Below, in pieces: positions 28,759 through 37,205 of a stretch of 38,533 bases of DNA (position 1 is the stretch's first letter; each line of letters opens with the position of its first letter). The notes beneath the pieces are model-generated. The model saw only the letters and a program-made list of their open reading frames with translations. It did not search any database and was not told where the DNA came from. The stretch is from positions 1 through 38,533 of the forward strand of contig JAKFXR010000107.1 in assembly GCA_021731285.1 (NCBI GenBank). Reading direction: 5' to 3'. The position numbers were made by a program, and so were the translations under genes. Source of the DNA: Polaromonas sp. (GTDB lineage: Bacteria > Pseudomonadota > Gammaproteobacteria > Burkholderiales > Burkholderiaceae_C).

Positions 28759-29967
28759 ATGTTGACTTGGGACGAAGAAGCCAAACCATCGCTGCAAAAA
28801 CCTGTGCCAGGCGGCTTGCCCGACAGCCGTTCGATGGAACTCCTGCCTCTTTCTTCGCAGCAAATGCCCGCTGCACCCCGCATGCTTGACGACAGCGCCC
28901 TGACATCGGCTCCGCATCGCGAAGCCCCCGCGGCTGTCGCACCCACCGCCAAGCGCGTGAAGGCTGCGGACAAGCGCATCATCAACGGCCAGACAGACGT
29001 GAACCAGCTGGTGCCCTTCAAATACAAATGGGCCTGGGAAAAATACCTGGCCAGCTGCGCCAACCACTGGATGCCGCAAGAGGTCAACATGACGCGCGAC
29101 ATCGCGCTGTGGAAAGACCCGAACGGCCTGACCGAAGACGAGCGCCGTCTGGTCAAGCGCAACCTCGGCTTTTTTGTCACCGCCGACTCGCTGGCTGCCA
29201 ACAACATCGTGCTGGGCACCTATCGCCACATCACGGCACCCGAGTGCCGCCAGTTCCTGTTGCGCCAGGCTTTTGAGGAAGCCATCCACACCCATGCTTA
29301 CCAGTACATCACCGAGTCTCTGGGGCTGGACGAAAGCGAAATCTTCAACGCCTACAACGAAGTGCAGTCCATCAAGGACAAGGACCAGTTCCTGATTCCC
29401 TTTATCGATGCCATTTCAGATCCCAACTTCAAAACCGGCACGCAGGAGGCGGACCAAACCCTTCTGAAATCGCTGATCGTATTTGCCTGCCTGATGGAAG
29501 GCCTGTTTTTCTACGTTGGTTTCACCCAAATTCTTGCGCTGGGCCGGCAAAACAAAATGACCGGCGCGGCCGAGCAATACCAGTACATCCTGCGCGATGA
29601 GTCCATGCACTGCAATTTCGGCATTGACCTGATCAACCAGCTCAAGATGGAAAATCCGCTGCTCTGGACCAATGAATTCAAGGCCGAGATCAAGGCCCTC
29701 TTCATGAAAGCCGTTGAGCTTGAGTACCGCTATGCCGAGGACACCATGCCCCGCGGCGTGCTGGGCCTGAACGCATCCATGTTCAAGGGCTATCTGCGGT
29801 ACATCGCCAACCGCCGGGCCACGCAAATCGGCCTTGAAACACTTTTCCCGAACGAGGAAAATCCGTTTCCATGGATGAGCGAAATGATTGACCTGAAAAA
29901 GGAACGTAACTTTTTCGAAACCCGTGTGATCGAGTACCAGTCCGGTGGTGCTCTGTCCTGGGATTGA
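28759..29967 (+). CDS. nrdB: Class Ia ribonucleoside-diphosphate reductase, beta subunit
   Basis: 402 residues; carries the di-iron/tyrosyl radical cofactor. The ligands and radical site are visible: Asp114 (TRDIALWKD), Glu174 and His177 in [12 protein letters not shown], and the radical Tyr181 four residues after that His. EGLFFYVGF and [10 protein letters not shown] supply the second-helix-pair Glu and His. An N-terminal extension of about 75 residues, rich in Pro/Ala/Ser, precedes the ferritin-like fold, as in other betaproteobacterial NrdB. Start at ATG 28759 (a TTG at 28747 would add four residues); the Shine-Dalgarno (TTGGAAA) is weak. Confidence 0.96.
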   Translation: MLTWDEEAKPSLQKPVPGGLPDSRSMELLPLSSQQMPAAPRMLDDSALTSAPHREAPAAVAPTAKRVKAADKRIINGQTDVNQLVPFKYKWAWEKYLASCANHWMPQEVNMTRDIALWKDPNGLTEDERRLVKRNLGFFVTADSLAANNIVLGTYRHITAPECRQFLLRQAFEEAIHTHAYQYITESLGLDESEIFNAYNEVQSIKDKDQFLIPFIDAISDPNFKTGTQEADQTLLKSLIVFACLMEGLFFYVGFTQILALGRQNKMTGAAEQYQYILRDESMHCNFGIDLINQLKMENPLLWTNEFKAEIKALFMKAVELEYRYAEDTMPRGVLGLNASMFKGYLRYIANRRATQIGLETLFPNEENPFPWMSEMIDLKKERNFFETRVIEYQSGGALSWD

Positions 29968-30030
29968 AGACAGCAGATACGACAATGATTTCAAGAATTG
30001 CAATGACCAGCGACGCTATCGAAGAAATGC

Positions 30031-30089
30031 GCGTTGGGCTTTGCTCCTGTGTTCGCGGTGCTGGGCCCGGTTATCCGAAGGCCCAACGC
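30031..30089. repeat. Long-armed inverted repeat between nrdB and the histone-like gene
   Basis: GCGTTGGGC (30031-30039) pairs with GCCCAACGC (30081-30089), extended inward by a wobble and two T-A pairs; the loop is about 35 bases and includes GGGCCC. No T-tract follows. It may terminate or attenuate nrdAB transcription or be part of a small RNA. Nothing else is recognisable in the 185-base gap. Confidence 0.45.
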
Positions 30090-30152
30090 CGTGAATCGCT
30101 TCGCGTACTCCAACCGTGAAGTGCTCTTTGCAATGTGATCAAGGAGAAAACT

Positions 30153-30605
30153 ATGGCAACTGCGAAAAAAACTGCGGCTAAAAAAGCTGCTCCGAAGAAA
30201 GCTCCTGCTAAAAAAGTAGCAGCTAAGAAAGCCCCGGCTAAAAAAGCGCCAGCGAAAAAAGCAGCAGCGAAAAAAGCTCCTGCGAAAAAATCGACAGCGA
30301 AAAAAGCCCCGGCTAAAAAAGTAGCGGCTAAGCGCCCTGCTGCCAAAAAAGCTGCGGCCAAAAAGCCAGCAGCCAAAAAGGCTGCGAAAAAGGTCGCCAA
30401 GAAGAAGGTAGCCAAGAAGGCGCCAGCGAAGAAAGCTGCTGCCAAGAAAAAGCCTGCCGCCAAGAAAGCAGCGAAAAAACCCGCTGCGAAGAAAGCCGCG
30501 AAAAAACCCGCTGCCAAAGCACCCGCTGCAGTGGCTGCCCCTGCGGCTCAGACTACTCTGAACCCGCAAGCTGCCTGGCCGTTTCCAACAGCCAGCAAGC
30601 CGTAA
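30153..30605 (+). CDS. Histone H1-like lysine/alanine-rich DNA-binding protein
   Basis: 150 residues, mostly tandem KKAPAKK/KKAAAKK-type units (about 4-125) followed by an AAVAAPAAQ stretch and the tail [17 protein letters not shown], which recurs in Burkholderiales histone H1-like proteins. Strong positive charge and absence of a hydrophobic segment point to nucleoid or RNA binding; related HctB/AlgP-type proteins compact DNA. AAGGAG lies six bases before ATG 30153. Lys is encoded largely by AAA in the first half and AAG in the second, giving an A-rich patch unlike the surrounding genes. A strong terminator follows. Confidence 0.93.
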   Translation: MATAKKTAAKKAAPKKAPAKKVAAKKAPAKKAPAKKAAAKKAPAKKSTAKKAPAKKVAAKRPAAKKAAAKKPAAKKAAKKVAKKKVAKKAPAKKAAAKKKPAAKKAAKKPAAKKAAKKPAAKAPAAVAAPAAQTTLNPQAAWPFPTASKP

Positions 30606-30625
30606 GCAGTAAGGTACTTCTGCTT

Positions 30626-30657
30626 AAGCCCGACATCGCAAGATGTTGGGCTTTTTT
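30626..30657 (+). terminator. Rho-independent terminator of the histone-like gene
   Basis: AAGCCCGACATC (30626-30637) pairs with GATGTTGGGCTT (30642-30653) with one wobble and a GCAA tetraloop, followed by a run of T (30652-30657). A textbook intrinsic terminator 21 bases after the stop; on the other strand it faces pfkB, whose stop is at 30668, so it may work for both. Confidence 0.9.
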
Positions 30658-30667
30658 ATTGGCTGCG

Positions 30668-31570
30668 TTACAAGCCGGTCTGCGCGGACGTCAAGGTGTA
30701 GTTCTGACCGCCCCGGTAGGCAATTTTGTGAGCTCCGACACGGTTGCCCAGCTCTGCGCACCGGGTCAGCGTCCAGCCTTTCTCCAGACCAAACAACAGG
30801 GCGCCACGGAATGCATCTCCACACCCTGTGGGATCCACGACCTCCTTCGCAGGAACAGGCGGCACCAGGGTCATCGCCCCGTCCACCCAGACTTCACAAC
30901 CTTGCGCGCCCAGGGTAACGACCAGACCTTTCACCCGCCTGGATATGTCGGCGCTGGACAGTTCGGTGCGATCACTCAGCAACTTGGCTTCGTAGTCGTT
31001 GACCGTCACCCAGCTTGCGAGCTCCAGAAAATGCAGCAAATCCTTGCCGTCGAACATGGGCAGGCCCTGACCGGGATCAAACACAAACGGAATACCCGCC
31101 GCGCTGAACTGCTCTGCATGCTGCAGCATGGCTTCGCGACCATCCGGGGAAATGATGCCAATGCTGATGTCTGCCCGCGCCTGGACGGCTGTGGTGTGGG
31201 CCTGACCCATGGCGCCCGGGTGGAAGGCGGTGATCTGATTGTTGTCGCGGTCGGTCATGATCATGGCCTGTGCGGTGTATGCCTCCGGCACCTCCCGTAC
31301 AAATTCGGTGCTGATTCCCATCTTTTTCATCCGTGCCACGTAGTCCGCACCATCGCTGCCCACGGTTGCCATGGGTAGAGGCGTGCCACCCAGCTGCTGC
31401 AGGCTGTAGGCAATGTTTCCGGCGCACCCGCCATACTCACGCCGCAAGGCGGGCACCAGAAACGAGACGTTGAGGATGTGCAACTGGTCAGGCAGGATTT
31501 GCTCGGCAAACCTTCCTTCAAAACTCATGATGGTGTCAAAAGCCAGGGAACCACAAATCACAGCAGGCAT
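30668..31570 (-). CDS. PfkB-family carbohydrate/nucleoside kinase
   Basis: 300-residue ribokinase-fold kinase, closest by eye to adenosine kinase-like members. N-terminal GSLAFDTIMSFEG, YGGCAGNIAYSLQQLG (glycine-rich PfkB signature 1, about 46-61), and the C-terminal anion-hole/catalytic motif DPTGCGDAFRGAL (starting about 247) with catalytic Asp in GCGDAF. The substrate is not determined by the sequence; adenosine or another nucleoside or sugar is possible. It is last in the minus-strand cluster accB-accC-prmA-DUF3426-pfkB, 15 bases downstream of the zinc-ribbon gene. Confidence 0.9.
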   Translation of the reverse strand: MPAVICGSLAFDTIMSFEGRFAEQILPDQLHILNVSFLVPALRREYGGCAGNIAYSLQQLGGTPLPMATVGSDGADYVARMKKMGISTEFVREVPEAYTAQAMIMTDRDNNQITAFHPGAMGQAHTTAVQARADISIGIISPDGREAMLQHAEQFSAAGIPFVFDPGQGLPMFDGKDLLHFLELASWVTVNDYEAKLLSDRTELSSADISRRVKGLVVTLGAQGCEVWVDGAMTLVPPVPAKEVVDPTGCGDAFRGALLFGLEKGWTLTRCAELGNRVGAHKIAYRGGQNYTLTSAQTGL

Positions 31571-31585
31571 AAATTTCTCAATTCT

Positions 31586-32581
31586 TCAAGGATAAAAAGC
31601 AAGGACACGGTAACCTGCGACACGCAAGGAAGCCACAGATTTGGGTGCTGAGGTCCCTGCGCTGGTTGCAGCGGCGGGACTGGATATCTGCAGGGCCAGC
31701 ATCCCCGAAAACTCGGATCCTCCCGCCAGCGCGCCCGTGGCCCCCATCTCGCCGGGAGACAGCACCCGCCGCAGCAGGGCCTGATCCTGGGTGTCGGTCA
31801 AGGTCAGCTCCAGCGAAGGCATGGCCAGGGCCATGGTGCCGGCGTTTTTAATCACGACGCTGAGACGGTAGGAGTCCGGACTGATTTTGATGAATGACGA
31901 ACTGTCTATCAGCACAGATTCAATTTGTTTGGCAGGGCCGAGCTCACAATGGAACTGCGCGCACAGGGTTTGCAAACCTGCGCTCAACCAGGGCTGCCAG
32001 GCCGCCAGGGTGTTGCGCTGAAAAAGGGCGACCTGCATCAGCAACACGGTGCCAAGCAGGAAGGCGGCGACACCCAGCACCCCACGCGTTGCAGAACGGC
32101 GCCAAAATGCATTGCGCCGGGCATCCCTGACGAATGAAACCTCGCCAACACTTTCAGGTGGCTCGGAGTCCAGAAAATCGCTGCGCCTGGAGTCGCCCGA
32201 TCCAGCTCGCTCGGGCGTCACGGCAACGTAGCTTGCCGGCGGTACAGAGGCCTGCGAGATACCCGGCAAAGGCGCCACCCCGATCTCGGGCACGGATGCA
32301 GCAGGCTCGGGGAGCGGGTCTGGAAGGGACGCTTGCACGAGGTCATTCACACCGGCCAAGGAGTCTGGCTCTGTCGCTACGGCCGGCGCAACCGGCGACG
32401 GCTCGGACACCATGCCAGGGGCAAGGGAGGTTGCGGGTGCTTCGAAGGGCTGCATCTGTGCAGCTGCATCAAAGACTTCAGAACAATGTCCGCAGCGCAC
32501 CCATCCCTGCGAAATTTTCAACTGGTCGGCGACGACTTTGAACATCGTGCCGCAGGCGGAACAGCGCGTAATCAGGCTCAT
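31586..32581 (-). CDS. Zinc-ribbon membrane protein with DUF3426 domain
   Basis: 331 residues. An N-terminal MJ0042-type zinc ribbon (Cys7, Cys10, Cys30 and Cys33), a long Pro/Ala-rich region (about 45-150), a single membrane helix (about 165-186) and a periplasmic DUF3426 domain (about 195-325) that looks like a beta-sandwich related to FxLYD domains. The topology implies a cytoplasmic zinc ribbon and a periplasmic domain, but function is unknown. It follows prmA in Burkholderiales with conserved order. Confidence 0.88.
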   Translation of the reverse strand: MSLITRCSACGTMFKVVADQLKISQGWVRCGHCSEVFDAAAQMQPFEAPATSLAPGMVSEPSPVAPAVATEPDSLAGVNDLVQASLPDPLPEPAASVPEIGVAPLPGISQASVPPASYVAVTPERAGSGDSRRSDFLDSEPPESVGEVSFVRDARRNAFWRRSATRGVLGVAAFLLGTVLLMQVALFQRNTLAAWQPWLSAGLQTLCAQFHCELGPAKQIESVLIDSSSFIKISPDSYRLSVVIKNAGTMALAMPSLELTLTDTQDQALLRRVLSPGEMGATGALAGGSEFSGMLALQISSPAAATSAGTSAPKSVASLRVAGYRVLAFYP

Positions 32582-32648
32582 TTAGAGCCGTATTGTAAAG
32601 GGGAGTTGCCAAAAGACAGGCGTGCTGCGGGATGCGGCAACGGCCGGA

Positions 32649-33635
32649 TCAAAGCCGCGCGGTCATCAGTATCCAGCCTTCCTGCTGGTCGGTCACCTGA
32701 AGCTGGCAATAAGGCGCATAGGCTGCCTTCAACTCCTCGGCCTGCCGCTCCAGAATACCAGCCAGAACCAGCGAGCCGCCGGACGCCACACGGGCGCACA
32801 AGAGCGGAGCCAGCACTTTCAGGGGCGTCGCCAGAATATTGGCCAACACGGTCTGGTACTCACCCTCGACCTTGTCAGGCAGCCCTGCGTTCAGACTGAC
32901 GTGATTGGCTTCGGCATTGGCCAGGGTCGCGCCAACGGCTGCATCATCAATATCGACTGCATCGACAGCGGTGGCGCCAAATTTGGCAGCACCAATGGCC
33001 AGTATGCCGGAACCGCAGCCGTAGTCCAGGACACGCCCAAGACCTGCCCCCACGCTTTTCGCTTCGCGTAATACGCTGTCCCCCGAGGGGGCTGTGCTTG
33101 CCAGGGGCGGCCCGTCGCTACGCACGCTTTGCACACCTGCTTTTTGCACTTCACCGTGAGCCGCGATCCAGCGAAGGCACATGCGGGTGGTCGGATGCGT
33201 GCCTGTTCCGAAGGCGAGGCCCGGGTCCAGCCGGATCACCTGCCTGGCCTGGGACGGCGGTTCGTGCCAGGTCGGCACAATCCAGAATTCGGGCGTGATC
33301 TCCACCGGCGCGAACTGGGACTGGGTCAGGCGCACCCAGTCCTGCTCCGGCACGGTTTGCACAGCTACCACCTGGCAGCCTGCAAAAAAGTCCTGCGCGG
33401 CCAGCACCGTGGCTGCATCGCGCGCCAGGGCTTCCGTGGAAAAAAGCGACACCACCCGTGAATGCTCCCAGCCAGGCTGGGGCGGGGGCATGTCGGGCTC
33501 ACCAAACAAGGCCCGCTCGGCGGGGGTGTGTGCATCAGCATCTTCCACCGACACACTGAGCGCATCGAGGGCATCAAGCGCCTCACTGAGGGTCTCGACT
33601 TGCTCGACAGGGGCCAGCAGGATCAGTTCAAACAT
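32649..33635 (-). CDS. prmA: Ribosomal protein L11 methyltransferase PrmA
   Basis: 328-residue SAM-dependent enzyme that trimethylates ribosomal protein L11. The N-terminal substrate-recognition domain (about 1-105) is followed by the methyltransferase domain: LDPGLAFGTGTHPTTRMCL (136-154), then the SAM motif I VLDYGCGSGILA (202-213), and later NILATPLKVLAP containing the catalytic N-type motif. Between HPTTRMCLRWIAAHG and RVLDYGCG lies an extra segment of about 40 residues (about 161-200, 33040-33150) rich in Ser/Gly/Pro, which accounts for the length above the 293 residues of E. coli PrmA. The segment corresponds to an inserted repeat. Confidence 0.93.
   Translation of the reverse strand: MFELILLAPVEQVETLSEALDALDALSVSVEDADAHTPAERALFGEPDMPPPQPGWEHSRVVSLFSTEALARDAATVLAAQDFFAGCQVVAVQTVPEQDWVRLTQSQFAPVEITPEFWIVPTWHEPPSQARQVIRLDPGLAFGTGTHPTTRMCLRWIAAHGEVQKAGVQSVRSDGPPLASTAPSGDSVLREAKSVGAGLGRVLDYGCGSGILAIGAAKFGATAVDAVDIDDAAVGATLANAEANHVSLNAGLPDKVEGEYQTVLANILATPLKVLAPLLCARVASGGSLVLAGILERQAEELKAAYAPYCQLQVTDQQEGWILMTARL
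33040..33150. repeat. Repeat-derived in-frame insertion within prmA (family B related)
   Basis: The + strand carries CACGCTTTTCGCTTCGCG, then GCTGTCCCCCGAGGGGGCT and CCCGTCGCTACGCACGCTTTG. The CCCCCGAGGGGGC block and its surroundings resemble the intergenic family B repeats at 16735 and 33645. It is in frame, has no stop codon, and adds about 37-40 residues between two conserved PrmA motifs. The relation to family B is judged by eye. Confidence 0.7.
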
Positions 33636-33644
33636 GGTTCAAGA

Positions 33645-33733
33645 GCCCCCACGGTCGCGCACTGCGTGTCGCTTCCTGCCCCCCGAGGGGGCTGCTGCGC
33701 CTGCGGCCCGGCAAAGCCGGATCCGCGGCCCCG
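33645..33733 (+). repeat. Dispersed GC-rich repeat family B, copy 2
   Basis: GCCCCCACGGTCGCGCACTG, CTGCCCCCCGAGGGGGC, GCTGCGCCTGCGGCCCGG and CCGGATCCGCGGCCCC lie in the same order and orientation as copy 1 at 16735. It occupies nearly all of the 107 bases between accC (ending 33743) and prmA (starting 33635), abutting the accC stop. Confidence 0.78.
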
Positions 33734-33742
33734 GCTGGAGCT

Positions 33743-35092
33743 CTACCTGTCACGCTTGGACAACCACTCTTCCAGGTAGTGAATATTGGTCCCGCCGTCC
33801 ATGAACTTGGCGTCAACCATCAACTCGCGGTGCAGCGGGATGTTGGTGTTGATGCCTTCGACGACTGTTTCTGCGAGCGCGGTGCGCATGCGGGCGAGCG
33901 CCTGCTCACGGGTGTCCCCGTGGACAATGATCTTGCCAATCATCGAATCGTAATTGGGCGGCACGTAGTAGTTCGCATAGATGTGCGAGTCCACACGAAC
34001 GCCGGGCCCGCCCGGCGTGTGCCAGGTGGTGATCCGACCCGGGGAAGGCACAAATTTGTACGGGTCTTCGGCGTTGATGCGGCACTCGATCGAGTGCCCC
34101 TTGATTTCAATCTGCCGTTGGGTGAAAGGCAGCTTTTCACCCGCCGCCACTTCAATCTGGGTCTTGACGATGTCGATGCCCGTGACCCACTCGGTCACCG
34201 GATGTTCCACCTGAACCCGGGTGTTCATTTCAATAAAGTAGAACTCGCCGTTCTCGTAGAGAAACTCGAAAGTCCCGGCGCCGCGGTAGCCAATTTTTTT
34301 GACCGCCGCCACACAGCGCTCACCAATTCGCTCGATCAGCTTGCGCGGAACACCAGGCGCCGGCGCTTCCTCAATGACTTTCTGGTGGCGGCGCTGCATG
34401 GAGCAGTCGCGCTCACCGAGCCAGACCGCATTTTTATGCTGGTCGGCCAGTATCTGTATTTCAATATGGCGTGGGTTCTGCAGGAATTTCTCCATGTAAA
34501 CCTCGGGATTGCCAAACGCAGCTCCCGCCTCCGCCTTGGTGGTCTGCACCGCGTGGATCAACGCCGCCTCGGTGTGAACCACTCGCATGCCGCGTCCACC
34601 CCCGCCACCCGCAGCCTTGATGATGACCGGGTAACCAACCTGCCTGGCTGTGCGCTTGATAAATGCCGGATCGTCGGGCAAAGCGCCTTCCGAACCTGGC
34701 ACGCACGGCACACCCGCCTTGATCATGGCCTGCTTGGCCGAAACCTTGTCGCCCATGATGCGGATGGACTCAGGGGTGGGGCCTATGAATTTGAAGCCAC
34801 TCTTTTCCACGCGCTCGGCAAAATCCGCGTTTTCGCTCAAAAAACCGTAGCCCGGATGAATGGCCTCTGCGTCCGTGACCTCGGCGGCCGAGATGATCGC
34901 CGGCATGTTGAGATAACTCAGCGCGGAGGGGGCCGGACCGATGCAGACCGACTCGTCAGCCAGCTTGATGTACTTGGCCTCCCGGTCAGCTTCCGAATAC
35001 ACCATGACGGCCTTGACGCCGAGTTCCCGGCAGGCACGCTGGATGCGGAGCGCGATTTCGCCGCGGTTGGCGATCAGTATCTTTTTGAACAT
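33743..35092 (-). CDS. accC: Biotin carboxylase subunit of acetyl-CoA carboxylase
   Basis: 449 residues, normal length. ATP-grasp enzyme that carboxylates the biotin of AccB, the first committed step of fatty-acid synthesis. N-terminal [17 protein letters not shown], the glycine-rich loop [12 protein letters not shown] (ATP binding), the catalytic [14 protein letters not shown] segment, and the C-terminal domain with YDSMIGKI. It starts seven bases after the accB stop on the same strand; the accB-accC pair is universal in Proteobacteria. The 3' end abuts a family B repeat. Confidence 0.97.
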   Translation of the reverse strand: MFKKILIANRGEIALRIQRACRELGVKAVMVYSEADREAKYIKLADESVCIGPAPSALSYLNMPAIISAAEVTDAEAIHPGYGFLSENADFAERVEKSGFKFIGPTPESIRIMGDKVSAKQAMIKAGVPCVPGSEGALPDDPAFIKRTARQVGYPVIIKAAGGGGGRGMRVVHTEAALIHAVQTTKAEAGAAFGNPEVYMEKFLQNPRHIEIQILADQHKNAVWLGERDCSMQRRHQKVIEEAPAPGVPRKLIERIGERCVAAVKKIGYRGAGTFEFLYENGEFYFIEMNTRVQVEHPVTEWVTGIDIVKTQIEVAAGEKLPFTQRQIEIKGHSIECRINAEDPYKFVPSPGRITTWHTPGGPGVRVDSHIYANYYVPPNYDSMIGKIIVHGDTREQALARMRTALAETVVEGINTNIPLHRELMVDAKFMDGGTNIHYLEEWLSKRDR

Positions 35093-35099
35093 GCGGCGA

Positions 35100-35549
35100 T
35101 CACTCGATCATGAACAGTGGCTGTCCGTACTCCACCGCCTGGCCGTTTTCGCACAGTATGCGGGTAATGGTGCCTGACTTGTCAGCCTCAATTTCATTGA
35201 GGATCTTCATGGCTTCAATGATGCAGATGGTCTCGCCTTCCTTGACCTGGCTGCCAATTTCCACAAAAGACTTGGCACCGGGGCTGGGCGAACGGTAGAA
35301 GGTCCCCACCATGGGCGACTTGACCGCATGTCCGGCGGGCTCGGCGGGAACTGGGGCCTCCGGGGCCGCTGGCGCCACAGCCGGGGCAGCCACCGCAACT
35401 GGCGCGGCTACCATGGTCATGGCAGGTTGCATCATCGGTGCGCCCGACTTGACGATACGGACTTTGCCTTCTGCTTCGGTAATCTCAAGTTCAGACACAT
35501 TGGACTCTGATACCAGGTCGATCAGGGTCTTGAGTTTTCTTAAATCCAT
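35100..35549 (-). CDS. accB: Biotin carboxyl carrier protein of acetyl-CoA carboxylase
   Basis: 149 residues. N-terminal part (about 1-35), a Pro/Ala-rich flexible linker (about 45-75), and the biotinyl domain with EAMKILNEI; Lys115 in AMK is the biotinylation site. GGAG precedes the ATG by about six bases. It is first of the accB-accC operon. The gap to the neighbouring gene is 408 bases, long enough to hold a regulated promoter and leader. Confidence 0.97.
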   Translation of the reverse strand: MDLRKLKTLIDLVSESNVSELEITEAEGKVRIVKSGAPMMQPAMTMVAAPVAVAAPAVAPAAPEAPVPAEPAGHAVKSPMVGTFYRSPSPGAKSFVEIGSQVKEGETICIIEAMKILNEIEADKSGTITRILCENGQAVEYGQPLFMIE

Positions 35550-35957
35550 GTTTGCTCCGCGAACGGTGAATAGGTGACATCGGGCGGTCGGCTTGATGTC
35601 GCTCCGAAAGCCTTAAATCATTAAATCACGCCAAGTTCTGCCTTGCTACAAGCTTCAGACGATAAATGAGTGTAATTTTCCAATGATTGGATCAGCTTGG
35701 TCGAACGAAGCGCGAGTGTAACGCATGCCCGGCAGCACGGAAGCCAATCCAGCGTGCCAGATTGATTTTTTATGGCGTCAAAAAGATGGTACGGCGCCAA
35801 ACATCAATTAAAAGCACTTAACTTATTTCAAATCGTCTTAAGAGCCGGCGAACCGAAGTTATTTCGCTTCGCTGCCAATTAGAAAGCTCTCGTCAAGGTC
35901 GCTGTGGGCGGAAGAGCAACTGTAACCGATTCCCAGCACTCAACGAAATGGAGCGAA
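35550..35957 (-). other. 408-base non-coding region upstream of accB
   Basis: I see no gene here. Features noticed are GAGTGTAA repeated directly (35668 and 35714, on the + strand), which on the coding strand of accB gives two TTACACTC blocks 46 bases apart, and possible -10-like TACACT elements within them. No confident -35 or terminator was found. The accBC promoter is presumably here. No aroQ gene lies upstream of accB, unlike some Proteobacteria. Confidence 0.5.
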
Positions 35958-36482
35958 TCAGCCGAGCCCGCGCCATTGGGCCAAATCTTCAGTCGTCACT
36001 TTTCCGCTTTTTCGGTGAAGCAACTGGCCGGAGGCGCCAAACACGGCGGTAAAAGGCAAACCTCCACTGAGGTTGCCCAAGGACTTGCTGAGCTCCGTGC
36101 CCGAGAAGCCCGCCATGGCCACAGGAAAGCTCAAGGGCCTTTTTTGCAGCCAGGTCCGCACGGCACTGGGCTGATCAACAGCCAGCCCCAGCACTTGCCA
36201 GTTTTTGCTGCGGTTTGCCTGGAAGAACTGGTCTATCAGGGGCAACTCCTCCACACAGGGCGGACACCAGGTTGCCCAGAAATTGACCAGCAACGGCCGG
36301 CCCGCAAAACTGCTGAGCAACAAGGGCTGGCCTTCGGGTGTCTCAAAAGCGAGTTGCCAGAAGGCGTCGGGAGCGCCGGCAGAGCGATGCTGCGCAGGCT
36401 GCGATTGCCACCAGGCCGCGCCAGCCCCCGCCAGACCAGCCGCGACAGCGAGCCCCCCATAGAGAAAAGGTCGTCGCTTCAT
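35958..36482 (-). CDS. TlpA-like membrane-anchored thioredoxin
   Basis: 174 residues. A basic start and one N-terminal hydrophobic helix (about 8-26), a signal anchor or uncleaved signal, and a thioredoxin/AhpC-TSA domain with the redox site WCPPC (72-76) in NFWATWCPPC. The periplasmic side could reduce disulfides for cytochrome c or other proteins (ResA/TlpA type). Start: ATG 36482, one residue after a TTG at 36485. Its first base overlaps the last base of the upstream gene's stop (TGATG), so translation is coupled. Confidence 0.88.
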   Translation of the reverse strand: MKRRPFLYGGLAVAAGLAGAGAAWWQSQPAQHRSAGAPDAFWQLAFETPEGQPLLLSSFAGRPLLVNFWATWCPPCVEELPLIDQFFQANRSKNWQVLGLAVDQPSAVRTWLQKRPLSFPVAMAGFSGTELSKSLGNLSGGLPFTAVFGASGQLLHRKSGKVTTEDLAQWRGLG

Positions 36483-37093
36483 CAAGGGAGCCCGGCTTGC
36501 GCCTGATCGGGAGTCATCAGTAATTTTTGCACGTCTGCAAGGTCCCCACGCGGTTTGCGGCCTTTGGCATCGGGGCGCAACGCGCCGCGCAGATCGTCAT
36601 GGTCATAAACCATCAGATGTACGCCCACGGATTCTTTCAGGCCAGGGCAGTGGCTGCTCAAACTCAGGGCCTCCACCTTCCCGCCTGTGAAGCCCGTCAC
36701 GGTACGCGGCTCATAGTCCACCTGGTGATCAATCAGTGCAATCTCGGCTGATTTGGGGTCATCGCAAAAAAGCTGGATATAGATGTCAGACAGCCGGGTG
36801 GCCGTGCCATGCCAGACCGCACCCCCCAGGTAAGGGCGAAACGCAGCCATGCGACGCATCCAGGTCAGCGCCAGCTCACGCAAGGCCACCAGCTCCACCG
36901 GCTGGGTATCAGCGCAAAACAGGGCAATATGCTCACGCACAGCGTCTTCCACGTCGTCGTTGCCGGGCAACTCGGTTCTGGTGGGCAAGCCCAACTGCTT
37001 GACGGCGCGGTGTTTGGCAGGACCGTATTCGAGGCCTTCCTCGACGACCAGTGCAGCTGCGGCGGCGGCAATCTCGGATTTGAGGGTTTGCAT
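36482..37093 (-). CDS. Conserved hypothetical protein
   Basis: 203 residues, no signal peptide or membrane helix. The N-terminal half is helical (MQTLKSEIAAAAAALVVEEGLEYGPAKHRAVKQL), with ELPGNDDVEDAVREHI and a Trp/Arg-rich block (ALTWMRRMAAFRPYLGGAVWHGTATRLSDIYIQLFCDDPKSAEIALID) that looks like a nucleotidyltransferase-type fold, though no GS-x-DxD motif is seen. Function not recognised. ATG 37093 is preferred to an earlier in-frame ATG at 37126. A perfect palindrome CCAAGCACGCTTGG (37102-37115) lies just upstream. It is coupled to tlpA by TGATG, suggesting a shared operon. Confidence 0.78.
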   Translation of the reverse strand: MQTLKSEIAAAAAALVVEEGLEYGPAKHRAVKQLGLPTRTELPGNDDVEDAVREHIALFCADTQPVELVALRELALTWMRRMAAFRPYLGGAVWHGTATRLSDIYIQLFCDDPKSAEIALIDHQVDYEPRTVTGFTGGKVEALSLSSHCPGLKESVGVHLMVYDHDDLRGALRPDAKGRKPRGDLADVQKLLMTPDQAQAGLP

Positions 37094-37205
37094 AGTGACT
37101 GCCAAGCACGCTTGGTCTATATCCACCGCCGGTTAAACAATAGATAAGACATTGACCTAGATATTGAGTGAAGCCGGAGGTATACAAAGCAATTCATAGC
37201 CCATC

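Noticed and set aside
30150-30520. Tandem A-rich units as a CRISPR or satellite array
   Set aside because: The units are KKA-type codons in an intact reading frame with a ribosome-binding site and a terminator; there are no spacers.
32649-33635. prmA as a frameshifted pseudogene
   Set aside because: The extra segment keeps the frame and both flanking motifs are intact, so it is an insertion and not a break.
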